Positions 50,596 to 62,998 are shown, counted from the stretch's first letter. The stretch: 64,000 nucleotides of DNA from Caprella mutica (GCA_947561585.1 CANNZV010001182.1:62001-126000); one strand, 5' to 3'. Numbers and translations are program-made. The notes: generated by a model not told the origin, from the letters alone.

Positions 50596-50728
50596 TTAAC
50601 GTCTGCTAGAACCGACGGCAATGAATTAAATACAAGGGACTGGAAGAAGCAGTCAGAAAGGAAAGTGCCTCCATGAACAAAGTCACCTACCACCAGCGGA
50701 TTGAAATGGTCATGAATGCAGAAAAGCT
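50596..50728 (+). repeat. Dispersed repeat family 2, copy 2
   Basis: The counterpart of 42976-43129. It is followed within 80 bp by the 59-bp array, whose first unit may come from the same element. Confidence 0.75.
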
Positions 50729-50800
50729 GCTCTGTGAATGCAGTCACTTACCAAGGAATGTGACGAAAAGGAACACAAGCACCGGTGGCTGCACTCACGG

Positions 50801-51195
50801 ATGGAAGAGGAAAATGAAGAGGTGATAGTAAATGAAGCCTACAAGCTACCTAACACAAAATCAAAGAGGGAAATGAAGAGGTGATAGTAAATGAAGCCTA
50901 CAAGCCTACCTAACACAAAATCAAAGAGGAAAATGAAGAGGTGATAGTAAATGAAGCCTACAAGCTACCTAACACAAAATCAAAGAGGAAAATGAAGAGG
51001 TGATAGTAAATGAAGCCTACAAGCCTACCTAACACAAAATCAAAGAGGAAAATGAAGAGGTGATAGTAAATGAAGCCTACAAGCTACCTAACACAAAATC
51101 AAAGAGGAAAATGAAGAGGTGATAGTAAATGAAGCCTACAAGCTACCTAACACAAAATCAAAGAGGAAAATGAAGAGGTGATAGTAAATGAAGCC
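50801..51195. repeat. 59/60-bp minisatellite, about 6.5 copies
   Basis: Units begin gaagaggtgatagtaaatga and include aagctacctaacacaaaatc. A one-base variant (aagcctacc) makes some units 60 bp. Nearly identical copies imply recent expansion. Confidence 0.95.
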
Positions 51196-51662
51196 AATCT
51201 AACACAAAAATATGTAACTACATCACATTATTTACTAACTAGATCAATATTCATTATATTTTTCATTGATAATAAAATGCTGACTCGACAAAATAATAAA
51301 ATCATTGATTCATACTTTGAGTTCCTGACCTTCAATGCTGTATATTTAGCTTTTTCGAAACTATACAGTGTAGCTATATACTATGTAGTGACTATATATA
51401 CCCTGTATACTGTATAAAGTATAGACGACCATTCACTATATCAGATTTTGTTAATTAACTCTTATATAGTATGGTTAGAAATTAAGGGTTGGTGGTTGAG
51501 TAATTATAACCTTTTTTTTAATGATGAGTTACTGCGATACAAATAATAAGTGAAAATAAACAATTTGACTATAAACTAATCAGTACAGCTTGTGTTGAAG
51601 ATATTCAATAAATGTAAACATCTTACGATAGTTAGAATGAAATAAACTTACCAATTTTTATA
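51196..51662. other. AT-rich spacer, nothing recognised
   Basis: No exon, array or element ends identified. Confidence 0.5.
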
Positions 51663-51955
51663 GCACAAAATTTTACAGTACAAAATTTTAGAGTACAAAA
51701 TTTTACAGTACAAGTGTTTTTACAGTATAAGTTTTACAGTACAAAATTTTCCAGTTTAAGTTTTCCAGAACAAAATTTTACAGTACAAGTTTTCCAGTAC
51801 AAAATTTTTCAGTACAAAATTTTACAGTACAAATTTTCCAGTACAAAATTTTCCAGTTTGAGTTTTCCAGTACAAAATTTTACAGTACAAATTTTCCAGT
51901 ACAAAATTTTCCAGTTTGAGTTTTCCAGTACAAAATTTTCCAGTACAAGTTATTA
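51663..51955. repeat. Repeat of about 15-16 bp
   Basis: Irregular copies of ttttccagtacaaaat and ttttacagtacaaaat, with a ttgag insert recurring in a longer period of about 60 bp. Confidence 0.85.
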
Positions 51956-52352
51956 TTTCCCAATGTTTCTTTATGCATGCGCTTATTTCTTCAATTCGAG
52001 TTTATAAAATTTTCCGACTGTCATTTTTATATCTGGAAAAAACATCTTTTTCAAATGACACCCAAAATCCTTAATGAAACAGATGTTAATTAATGCTATT
52101 AAACTAACTCGTTTAAATTCCTAAAAAAATAGCATCAGCCTAACTCCATTTGAAGAAAAAATGAATTACGGTTTAACTGCTTTAATAATTTAAATAAACA
52201 TCTTATGACTTAATAGGTTAAGCCTTATTATTTGCACTGAAAACTGGGTATTAATATTGACTATCATATTAAATGCTACTTAATTATCTATGATAAATAC
52301 TATTGAATACAAATATTAAAATAGTAAATATCTTTAATAAATAATTTTACAT
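51956..52352. other. AT-rich spacer, nothing recognised
   Basis: No exon or array identified before the 23-bp satellite begins. Confidence 0.5.
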
Positions 52353-54757
52353 ATCTACAAGATATACCATCAAATATCTACAAGATATACCATCAAATAT
52401 CTACAAGATATACCATCAAATATCTACAAGATATACCATCAAATATCTACAAGATATACCATCAAATATCTACAAGATGTACCATCAAATATCTACAAGA
52501 TATACCATCAAATATCTACAAGATGTACCATCAAATATCTACAAGATATACCATCAAATATCTACAAGATGTACCATCAAATATCTACAAGATGTACCAT
52601 CAAATATCTACAAGATATACCATCAAATATCTACAAGATATACCATCAAATATCTACAAGATATACCATCAAATATCTACAAGATATACCATCAAATATC
52701 TACAAGATATACCATCAAATATCTACAAGATGTACCATCAAATATCTACAAGATATACCATCAAATATCTACAAGATATACCATCAAATATCTACAAGAT
52801 GTACCATCAAATATCTACAAGATATACCATCAAATATCTACAAGATATACCATCAAATATCTACAAGATATACCATCAAATATCTACAAGATGTACCATC
52901 AAATATCTACAAGATATACCATCAAATATCTACAAGATATACCATCAAATATCTACAAGATATACCATCAAATATCTACAAGATGTACCATCAAATATCT
53001 ACAAGATATACCATCAAATATCTACAAGATATACCATCAAATATCTACAAGATGTACCATCAAATATCTACAAGATATACCATCAAATATCTACAAGATG
53101 TACCATCAAATATCTACAAGATATACCATCAAATATCTACAAGATATACCATCAAATATCTACAAGATATACCATCAAATATCTACAAGATATACCATCA
53201 ATATCTACAGATATACCATCAAATATCTACAAGATATACCATCAAATATCTACAAGATATACCATCAAATATCTACAAGATATACCATCAAATATCTACA
53301 AGATATACCATCAAATATCTACAAGATATACCATCAAATATCTACAAGATATACCATCAAATATCTACAAGATATACCATCAAATATCTACAAGATATAC
53401 CATCAAATATCTACAAGATATACCATCAAATATCTACAAGATATACCATCAAATATCTACAAGATATACCATCAAATATCTACAAGATATACCATCAAAT
53501 ATCTACAAGATATACCATCAAATATCTACAAGATATACCATCAAATATCTACAAGATATACCATCAAATATCTACAAGATATACCATCAAATATCTACAA
53601 GATATACCATCAAATATCTACAAGATATACCATCAAATATCTACAAGATATACCATCAAATATCTACAAGATATACCATCAAATATCTACAAGATGTACC
53701 ATCAAATATCTACAAGATATACCATCAAATATCTACAAGATGTACCATCAAATATCTACAAGATATACCATCAAATATCTACAAGATATACCATCAAATA
53801 TCTACAAGATATACCATCAAATATCTACAAGATATACCATCAAATATCTACAAGATATACCATCAAATATCTACAAGATGTACCATCAAATATCTACAAG
53901 ATATACCATCAAATATCTACAAGATATACCATCAAATATCTACAAGATGTACCATCAAATATCTACAAGATATACCATCAAATATCTACAAGATATACCA
54001 TCAAATATCTACAAGATATACCATCAAATATCTACAAGATGTACCATCAAATATCTACAAGATATACCATCAAATATCTACAAGATATACCATCAAATAT
54101 CTACAAGATATACCATCAAATATCTACAAGATATACCATCAAATATCTACAAGATGTACCATCAAATATCTACAAGATATACCATCAAATATCTACAAGA
54201 TGTACCATCAAATATCTACAAGATATACCATCAAATATCTACAAGATATACCATCAAATATCTACAAGATATACCATCAAATATCTACAAGATATACCAT
54301 CAAATATCTACAAGATATACCATCAAATATCTACAAGATATACCATCAAATATCTACAAGATATACCATCAAATATCTACAAGATATACCATCAAATATC
54401 TACAAGATATACCATCAAATATCTACAAGATATACCATCAAATATCTACAAGATGTACCATCAAATATCTACAAGATATACCATCAAATATCTACAAGAT
54501 ATACCATCAAATATCTACAAGATATACCATCAAATATCTACAAGATATACCATCAAATATCTACAAGATATACCATCAAATATCTACAAGATATACCATC
54601 AAATATCTACAAGATATACCATCAAATATCTACAAGATATACCATCAAATATCTACAAGATATACCATCAAATATCTACAAGATATACCATCAAATATCT
54701 ACAAGATGTACCATCAAATATCTACAAGATATACCATCAAATATCTACAAGATATAC
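52353..54757. repeat. 23-bp satellite, about 104 copies, 2.4 kb
   Basis: The unit is atctacaagatataccatca plus aat. Apart from one A/G position (gatata or gatgta) it is almost invariant; a single slip at about 53200-53212 loses two bases. No + strand frame contains a stop, so three overlapping frames of 740-782 codons all spell the same 23-residue repeat. There is no start context, composition or homology to suggest a protein. Confidence 0.98.
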
Positions 54758-55843
54758 TTCACTTATCAATAATTATTGTATATCTACATAATATTATTTC
54801 CAATCACGCATCTCTACATTTCTAAATTCTTCACTTTTTTATATTTCACTAAAATAAGAAAACTCACACACATTTTTCTAATTAGATTACTATACATAAT
54901 GCATTTAAAAGCATTATCTATTATATCAATACTAGCCTATAATTAATTAATTAGTTAGGCAATTGTTCAAACCAGATTTTGTTATTTCGAATGGAACATT
55001 AAAAACATCGTAAAAGTAATTAATAAACTCTAGAAACAACATTTTTTAATGGAAACTGAAGAAAGTTTCCCTTTTCTAATTATTTCTTAAACTAACAAAT
55101 TAAAATTGTAAGTCACACATTCAAAGATTGTTGACGCGAAAAAAACAAGTGATTGTTTTCAATCGCAGTGACATTGCTTGTTGTCGGTCAATAAAAAACA
55201 TATAAGAAGTACAGTTCAATTATTCTTTCTTTCGAATAGTGTATCAAAAACATATTTAAATTCATCACTTATCCCTCAAAAATAAAACATGTACACAACC
55301 TCTTTGGCGCCATTTTTCACTGCCTGTAATACCTGTGTGTCGAAAGTCACACGATGCCAAAGCTAAAGGTACAGACTTAGAGCCAATAAAACAAAACTGT
55401 AGATCACAACAACCTTCTTAACATTTATGATGAATGAGAATTTAAAATTAAAATAAGACTACTTGAGATACTCCTGAAACGAACAAAAACAACCTAAAAA
55501 GAATCAATATTCTAAATTTAAGTGATTGGCTGTGGTTAAAATGAAGAGCATCAGTGGCCAATTACCATCAAAAACTTATTCAATTTAATTCAATAAGTCA
55601 TGGAAACCTCAAATCACTGGTCATCAATTATCGTAACTATGAGAAGCACATGGTAATAATTAGAGTAAATGTAAGATAGACTCACCCGCTTGAATTATCA
55701 CAACCAAATGATGAGCGTTCTGTAAGGGCCATTCTCTCTGACTCCGCCTCAACGTCCGCCCTCACCAGTACACTCCAATCACTGAGATGCCAGACCTAGT
55801 GAGGGGGGAGGGTGCTAACTGTGTCATTTCCATCTTTCAGCTG
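54758..55843. other. Upstream region of spook
   Basis: AT-rich until about 55680, then clearly richer in GC up to the gene (ccgcctcaacgtccgccctc near 55745). The last 170 bp, with ctccaatcac (CCAAT type) and a G run, is the likely proximal promoter. No other gene seen. Confidence 0.5.
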
Positions 55844-55850
55844 TATATAA
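55844..55850 (+). promoter_or_regulatory. TATA box of spook
   Basis: TATATAA in the context ctgtatataaggcac, 104 bp upstream of the ATG and in a GC-richer stretch. It predicts transcription start near 55875 and a leader of about 80 nt. Confidence 0.75.
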
Positions 55851-55953
55851 GGCACGGACTTCTCAGAGAAAATAACAGAAGGCTCACAAGCAGCTCAGTG
55901 ATTAGCCAGCTCTGCCTGAACCAGTTCTTAAATCAGTCTAAAAAAACTCAACC

Positions 55954-57746
55954 ATGGAATCTATTCTATCACCCACCACAGTCCTGCTCATCGGGGCATG
56001 GGGACTCGCCATCACTTTCTTTCGTAACAAATTCAGTGAAAAAATCACCGTGAAATCAGTGACGGATTTGATCATCGAAACTTTCGAATCAGCCTTTCTA
56101 TCTAAGAAAGCGTCTGACAGTGATTCAGTGATAGCTCCAGGTCCAACCCCATTGCCAATCATCGGGAATATTCATCAGTTGGCCAAGTACGAGGCTAACC
56201 CATACGAGGGATTCACCGAATTATCAAAGAAATACGGTTCTGTTTACAGTTTAAAAATGGGAACTACTCCTGCTTTGGTTGTCAGTTCTTCAGAAGGACT
56301 AAAAGAAGTGCTCATTAACAAAGGCCAACAGTTCGATGGACGTCCAGACTTCCACAGATGGAATTTATACTTTGATGGAAATCGTCAACACTGTAAGTAC
56401 TGACCTCAACCAACTAACTTATATTACTTCTTTAATTGAGTAAAAAATAATCCAGTTTTGTAATTGAAGAATAGAGTATTCATAGATATTTTTTTCCTCT
56501 TTTCAGCTTTAGCTCTGTGTGATTGGTCTTCACTCCAAAAAACACGTCGTCAAGTCATCAGAAATTTTCTTCTTATGAAATCTCACTCAAAGAATCACGA
56601 AAATTTAGACCAGACTCTGATGAGCGAAATGGACACTCTCATGGCCGAATTCAAGAAATCTGAAGGCACTCCAACAATGGTCAAAATCCCAATCCAATGG
56701 TGTGCCATGAATGTGTTCCTCCAGTACATGTGTGACATGAAATTCGAATACTCCGACCCTACATTCCAAAAGATGACAAAGGACTTTGATTTGATCTTCG
56801 AAGACATCAACAATGGACATCCCACCGATTTCTTGCCATGGTTAGCAGTGTTCTGTGGTGGTCATCTCAGTAAAGTCAAGCAAACGGCTTCTGATATCAG
56901 AAACTTTATCTTGGATCACATCATCAACAAATACAAAGACACTGAGAATCCAGACAAGACCAAGAATGTCCTTGAGGGATTACTTGCAAACCATAAGGTG
57001 AGGAAAAATTTCAATAGCTTAAATTGCCAATTTTTCTATATTCATTTATTACACAACATTGAGCTACCTGAATATCTTACTAACTTTTTTCTTTCTTTTA
57101 TAATCAGACTCCCGGTGAAGAAGAAATAAGCATGGACTGGAACAACCTATTGTTTGCACTTGAAGATTTACTTGGCGGCTCATCTGCCATCAGCAACGTC
57201 ATGATAAGAGTTCTGACTTTCGTTGCCAAGCACCCAGACGTCCTAGAGAAACTCCAAACCGAAGCATCAGAGATCATCGGAGCAGACAGTCCGGTGTCCA
57301 TAGATCACCGAAGGGAGATGCCCTACACCGAAGCCACAATCATGGAAGTCTTACGACACACCTCTTCCCCTATTGTTCCGCATGTAGCAAACGCTGATAC
57401 CACTCTAGAAGGATACACCGTCGAGAAAGGAACAGTTGTATTCATCAATAACTATGCTCTCAATAACTGTGAAAAATTCTGGGACGAACCAGAAGAATTC
57501 AAACCAGAACGTTTTATAAAGAATGGACAATACGTGAAGCCATCCCACTTCCTTCCGTTCAGTACCGGAAAGAGGGCTTGTGTCGGCTCCAAAATCTTAA
57601 TACACGTCTGTTTCGTCACTCTAGTCAATATTATTCAAAAATACAATATCTCTCTACCCAAAGAGGAGAAAGTAGATCTGCCCATTGGCAGGTTAGCCGT
57701 TGTCGGAGATGGTTTCAATTTACAATTCAACCCTAGATCCGCCTAA
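55954..57746 (+). CDS. spo: Spook-type cytochrome P450 (CYP307A), ecdysteroid biosynthesis
   Basis: Exons 55954-56392, 56507-56997 and 57108-57746; GT-AG introns of 114 and 110 bp; 1569 nt, 522 aa. The ATG has a good context (aaccATGG). Signal anchor about residues 6-23; proline hinge APGPTPLP 61-68; a CYP307-like block FDGRPDF and LALCDWSSLQKTRR; helix I reads LEDLLGGSSAISN, lacking the usual acidic-Thr pair, as known for this family; ExxR is E390-R393; PERF 443-446; haem loop FSTGKRACVG with Cys468. Spook P450s act in the 'Black Box' that turns 7-dehydrocholesterol into the diketol, directly after Neverland. The family is sure; which paralogue (spook, spookier or spookiest) cannot be told from one window. 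It is the next recognisable gene from neverland, divergent to it. Confidence 0.95.
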
Positions 57747-58130
57747 TCATCTGTATTACCATTCATCTCTGAGCCTCACTGCTGACGCAGCTTTTTTCTC
57801 ATTCACTAGATATTTATAGTATACGGCAGACGCACCAACTTCAGTTCCATGTTTAGTTTTAGTTTAATGAAGCAGTATTATTCTTTAGTTTTAAGTTTTT
57901 TGCCAATAGAGTCTATCTGATGTCGTAAATTTGTTTTCTATTTCTTTTTTTTAGCAGCCGAAAATGACAGTGTAAATAAGTATTCCACTCCTTGTATTAT
58001 TTATTATTGAGTGTGTATTTTGTTCGTGTGATGAGGGGAAACTATGCAATCACTAGACTTTCCTCTTGCAGAACTGTTGTACTTCGTCCATAGAGAACTT
58101 ATATCAAATAAAATATAAATTATTACACAA
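57747..58130 (+). terminator. Spook 3' UTR and poly(A) signal
   Basis: AATAAA at 58107-58112 in atatcaaataaaatataaat, about 360 bp after the stop, is the first well-placed signal. Cleavage is expected near 58125-58135. Confidence 0.7.
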
Positions 58131-59218
58131 TTTCTCTTTTACCTTTTTTTTGCAGTTTATTTTTTAATTTGAAAATACAAAACAAAACTATTTATCCAAA
58201 CTATTTTTGAAACTAAATTTCAACCAGAAAATTAATTGAAAATGAACCTAATCACTTAATGGATGATAAAAATGATACAAAACCATACGTATATTGATGA
58301 ACATTCGGCAATAATTTTAATTTCCATTTGCAAATCATAACTAAAAGTTTATTTTCAAATCAATCAAAATTAGGATATAGAAAATGTATATTGAATTATT
58401 TGAAAGCTCTAAAAAGTATATAAGGATGTTTACTCTTTTCTCGTAATTTCACTTGCTTTTCAATTCATGAAATATAGGAAATTTGTAAAAAAAATAATGA
58501 CAAATCGATTAAATTTGAATATTTAAAAGTTTTTAGTAATAATTTTTAATCAAAATTATTATAATATTCGAGAAAACTAAAAAAAAATTGTATGAATTCG
58601 ACAGGTGAAGAATATCAGACACGCACTTTCAAATGTTATAGGGGGTGTGGCTGCGGCGTTAGTGGTTTAGATCTGAGTAGTGAAGTGTCTCTACCATAAA
58701 ATATAAGTACATAAGTTATTAATTATAATAAAACTAAGAGAGGGATATAAATTGCAACTGAAAGAGGTTTCATTTTTAAATTTTATATCCTAAAAAATAC
58801 ATGAAAAAAAGAGTCAAATCATGTATTTTTTTATAATGTTTGTTGAAATTTCAAACTTCCTAATTAAACTTCTAATATTTATCTTCATTTGTAATTTATT
58901 TAGTTTAAGTAACTCTTGTTTTAAAATGTGGCATTTGGACTAACTTGTAATTCTAATTATTTTAAACTTATTCTTTGAAAAAAATTCTGGAAATTTTTAC
59001 TTAAGACAACTTTGAAAAAGATTATTTTATTTTTTCTAAATCAATTTCTTTATTTGAATTTAATTATTTCAACTTTTAAAATGCAGTTGATATAGAAAAA
59101 TAAGTGGCAATTTACTGACATATATTGGGAAATGGTGATATATCAGTGGAAAAGGAGAACAGGTTTTATTGGAATAGTTATTACATTCCCATCATCATTT
59201 GTAGCTTCCTGAGAGAAG
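58131..59218. other. AT-rich spacer, nothing recognised
   Basis: No gene or array. Confidence 0.5.
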
Positions 59219-59275
59219 TTATGGTGGGGTCATAGAAGACTAAGAGGGGTCTTAATCTTTTATGGCCCCACCTTA
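59219..59275. mobile_element. Short foldback element, family of the 33-bp satellite
   Basis: Arms of about 25 bp: ttatggtggggtcatagaag to the left, and to the right aatcttttatggccccacct, which is nearly its inverse. The same arm is seen at 62922-62998 and, amplified, at 47972-48327. Confidence 0.7.
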
Positions 59276-61552
59276 AATTTTTCCCTGAGTAGTGAGCCAA
59301 TATCTAATTAATCAAAATATTATAATAAATATGAATGATAAGAAAAACCAAGTTATGATACCTAAGTAAGAAACCGATTCTTATGTTACGTAACAAATCT
59401 TACCTTAAGCAGTTGCGGCATTTTTACGTTTGCTTACTTGATTTTGTTCGAAAGAAATGTTGACTTAGGTCACACAAAGTAAAATCGAAGAATAATATTT
59501 AATATTTTAAAGATAGAACAAATATCGAATTGTTATGAATTTCGGCCAAGATTCGGTCAAGAGTCGAAATCCAACCCAAAATCATCATTGGGACAAACTT
59601 GTTCTTATAGGTACAAGATCAAATTTTATAGGAAATATCACAGAAGAAAATTGTAGCAGGTTAAAGGAACGTTCTAAGGATAGAAAAAATGAATGGGAAG
59701 GAAAATCCTACGGAGATTTTCACCGTGAAGGACATGCAGGATCACAGGTCTTTGGGGACGCTATGGTGGTTATCTGGTGGGGGTTTCCAAGATAATTTCA
59801 GTCTATTTACTCAGTTATTCCAACTCTATTTACATGTTCTTTCTTCTCATTCGGAAGAAATCATAGGATGTCAATCTCATGAACAAAAAAGCTTAAAAAT
59901 GGACTGTCCAAAAGACAAAAGTAATGTATTATAAGAATACAGAAGACACCCACAGTGTGCGGTTAGTGGTTTAGTCATTATGTTGGAGGATCAGAATTAG
60001 GGGGTTCTAGGAAAATTCGGTCTCGTTTAATAATGATTTTATTAAAGAAACAATAATAGAAAAAGTTGAAATTATGAATACTGAAATGTGTAGTGTATTT
60101 GTCAAAAGCGGATAAGATCATTAACCGTTGTAAAATGATACTTAACATTAGTAATTTTGACATGTTTTTACATGAGATTTGGGTGGAATTTTCGGTCTCG
60201 AAACCTTCGGTCTGAGGTATAAATGAAACTTATCATTTAGATGTATCTAGGGCATACCGCTCCTCCCCCTCCTGAACCCCCGCTCCTCCCCCCGCTAGGT
60301 CATTCAACAATCATGATGTGTGCACTGTGCAGTACAACAAACCAGCGGGTACAACAAACTACATAACGACCATATATTGAGAGGTCATTTATAATTCTGA
60401 GACCGAAATCTCCGGCCACCGACTTAGGAATTTCGATAAGGGAAATATATTAGATCTATATAATATTTCCCTATGACCTAACATTGATCTTTTTAATTCT
60501 TTGATCAATGAAATATCTCAAAAAATATAATTTCAATTGCTGATAATTTTTTGGAAATTTATGAAAAATTCAAAATTCAAAATTGGATTCAATAATTATG
60601 CAGATACCAAAAAAATACATTTAAAAAAAAAGTCATGATAAACAATATAAATAAGATGAAAATAATGAATGAAGAGAGAGACAGCTGAAAGTATTAGCAG
60701 GTTTCCTTGTTCAAACAGTAGATGCTACATGTACAACATTAGGGATTTTCCCGCTGAAATATCTTTGGGGAAGGAGGAAGTTGGCACGTTTTTGCAGGTC
60801 ATATTTTCAGGAATTGCAGAGGAGTTCCCCCGCTTTAGGTTGCTACAAATTAGAGGTTTGGAGAGTGTATTCAGATGATTGATCTGCCACGGTATTGAGT
60901 ATCCAATACCATATGCGAATTATATCCCGGATGAAAATTGCTACATTAAAAAAATTACATCAAATGTTAAAAAATATTCATTTGCTCTATCCACAATTAA
61001 TATATTATAATCTTTTTTAAGGCCAATTCTATACTAGCAGTTAAAACGCCTATTTAATTAATCAATGTTAAATTAATGGAGAACTAATTCACAGTCTATA
61101 CTAGCGTTTGTGCCGCCTTCCATTCATTTAACCGTGATTAATTGAAGGGCGTTAAATGAGCGATGAAAACGTAACATTTTCTCTGCTTTTATAGAATGGG
61201 CCTAGGTTTCTACTAAATTCAGCTTTCAAAATAGGCCTAATTCACCCATCAAATAAAAAGATTCACATACATCACTTATGTTTAACTGTCTTCAATTTTT
61301 CAGACATAACAACCAGGTCAGAGGATGTTTTTCTTTTACACGTGGGGGCAATATTATTTTGTGAGTTAATTACAATGGAGTTGCTTTTTTTGATGAACTT
61401 TAGCTCATTGTGTGAGAGATTAGAGACAAAGATTAAAGATTACTCCATTAAAATTGATGCACTCGATACTATCAGACTGTAGTATTTAATTAATGTAACT
61501 TACCATGAAGTTATAGCCATAATGCAATATTATTTGTATTGACTGTAATTTT
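59276..61552. other. Spacer, nothing coding recognised
   Basis: Contains a C-rich patch at 60256-60300 and repeated 'ttcggtctcg' motifs at 60018 and 60191. Frames at 59535-59795 and 60669-60878 have no recognisable family. Confidence 0.4.
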
Positions 61553-62515
61553 TTGTTTCTCCCGATTTTAGTTTTTCCGGATTGTCGGTTATTCGCATTT
61601 TCAGTGTTCATAATTTTCGGTTTCTCGGGTTTTAGTTTTTTGATAATTCCGGATTTTCAGTTTTCCATATTTCCTGTTTTTGGATTATCCGTGTTTTTCG
61701 TAATTCTTGTTTCCGAATTTTCAGTTTTCCCAATTTCCAGTTTTTCTGGATTTTCGGTTTTCTAAATTTCCGGTTTTTCTGGATTTTCGATTTTCTTAAT
61801 TTCCGGTTTTTCTGGATGTTCAGTTTTCTTAATTTCCGGGTTTCTGGATTTTCGATGTTCCTGATCTTCAATTTCATGAATTGTCTGTTTTCTCGAAATT
61901 CTGTGTTCCAGTTTTTTGATATTTTCAGTTTTCCGAATTTTGGGTTTCTTGGATTTTTATTTGATTATTTCCGATTTTTCCCAAGATTTTAGGTTTTCTG
62001 AATCTTAGTTTTTTTCCGATTTTTCATCTTTTTTTCCAGATTTTACGATTTCTTCGAATTTTCGATATTTTTCGATATTTTTCCAGATTCCTATTTTCTC
62101 TGATTTTCTGTTTTTTATTTTATAATTTTCTTCTTTTCCTTTTTCAGGTTTTAGATTTTCAAGTTTGATATTTTCCTGATTTCCGTTTTTTCCAGATTTA
62201 GAGTTCACCCGATTTTTCCGAATTTTGGGTTCGTCACGATTTTCCGGATTTTAGGTTCGTCCCGATTTTCCCGAATTTTAGGTTCGTCTTGATTTTTCCG
62301 AATTTGGGGTTTAACCCGATTTTTCCGAATTTTGGGTTCGCCCCGTTTTTTCAGTATTATTGGTTTACCGGATACTCGAGTATTTTTTGCTTAAATTTTT
62401 TCCGCATTTTCGTTATTTTCCGAATTTTCGTGTCTTTCCGACTAATCGTTTTTTCAGATTTTCTTTATATTCCAAATTTTCGATTTTTCGATTTTCTGGA
62501 TTTTTTGAATTTTAC
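61553..62515. repeat. Degenerate T-rich repeat with strand bias
   Basis: Almost 1 kb built from loose copies of ttttccggattttcggtttt, period roughly 15-20 bp but not regular. Best preserved at 62200-62345 (ttttccgaattttgggttcg). One strand is strongly pyrimidine-rich throughout. The frames rich in Phe or Lys are by-products. Confidence 0.85.
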
Positions 62516-62707
62516 CTAAAGCGTGACAGCAAACCACAGACAGACGACAGACAGACAAACAAAAATAAGCAAACTATTTATGCGGGTGAGAGGGGGAGGA
62601 GGGTGATATGACAAAGTCAATATTTCTCTCAGATCTTTTTGATCGATTTGGATTATATAGGAACATAAAAGTTATTATTATGTGGTACCTATATTATTCT
62701 AATATTA
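62516..62707. other. Short spacer
   Basis: Has an acagacagac patch at about 62534-62560, and nothing else. Confidence 0.5.
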
Positions 62708-62815
62708 CCCAGGTAGCAAGCATTATTCCTGGGATATTGGGAATATCCCAGACAAGATGGATTTATTCCTGGGATATTCCCTTAATAGCCCAGGAATAAA
62801 TCTTAGCTGCCTGGG
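62708..62815. mobile_element. Miniature inverted-repeat element, 108 bp
   Basis: The ends are cccaggtagcaag and, inverted, cccaggcagctaag, with TA on both flanks (62706-62707, 62816-62817). Inside, tattcctgggatatt occurs twice in direct orientation with partial inverses (ggaatatccca), so nearly the whole element can fold. Confidence 0.8.
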
Positions 62816-62921
62816 TATGTTGCTGCTATGCTTTCATTACTATGTTTTTGTTATATTTATATTATTATGTTTCTCATTGTTATTTTTTAGCTAAGGTAAA
62901 GTATGAATTCGAGGTAAACAA

Positions 62922-62998
62922 GATGGAAAGTTATGGTGGGGCCATAGATGAATAAAGGGGGCCCTGCATAATCTTCCATTGCCCCACCATAACATCTC
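62922..62998. mobile_element. Short foldback element, same family as 59219
   Basis: The left arm gttatggtggggccatagat faces the inverse right arm atcttccattgccccaccat. The spacer is ggggggcccct-like and about 20 bp. Non-coding. Confidence 0.75.

Noticed and set aside
52477..54825. Three overlapping + strand frames of 740-782 codons
   Set aside because: They are the 23-bp satellite read in three frames; the unit lacks stop codons. The matching 'protein' in all frames is a by-product of a unit length not divisible by three.
59535..59934. Two overlapping frames with Trp-rich ends as a candidate gene
   Set aside because: No recognisable domain, splice structure or promoter; length is within chance for the region.
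60669..60878. 69-codon frame with less AT-rich composition
   Set aside because: No family recognised and no gene signals around it; too short to support.
61553..62611. Phe-rich and Lys-rich frames as candidate genes
   Set aside because: They follow the T-rich degenerate repeat and have no other support.
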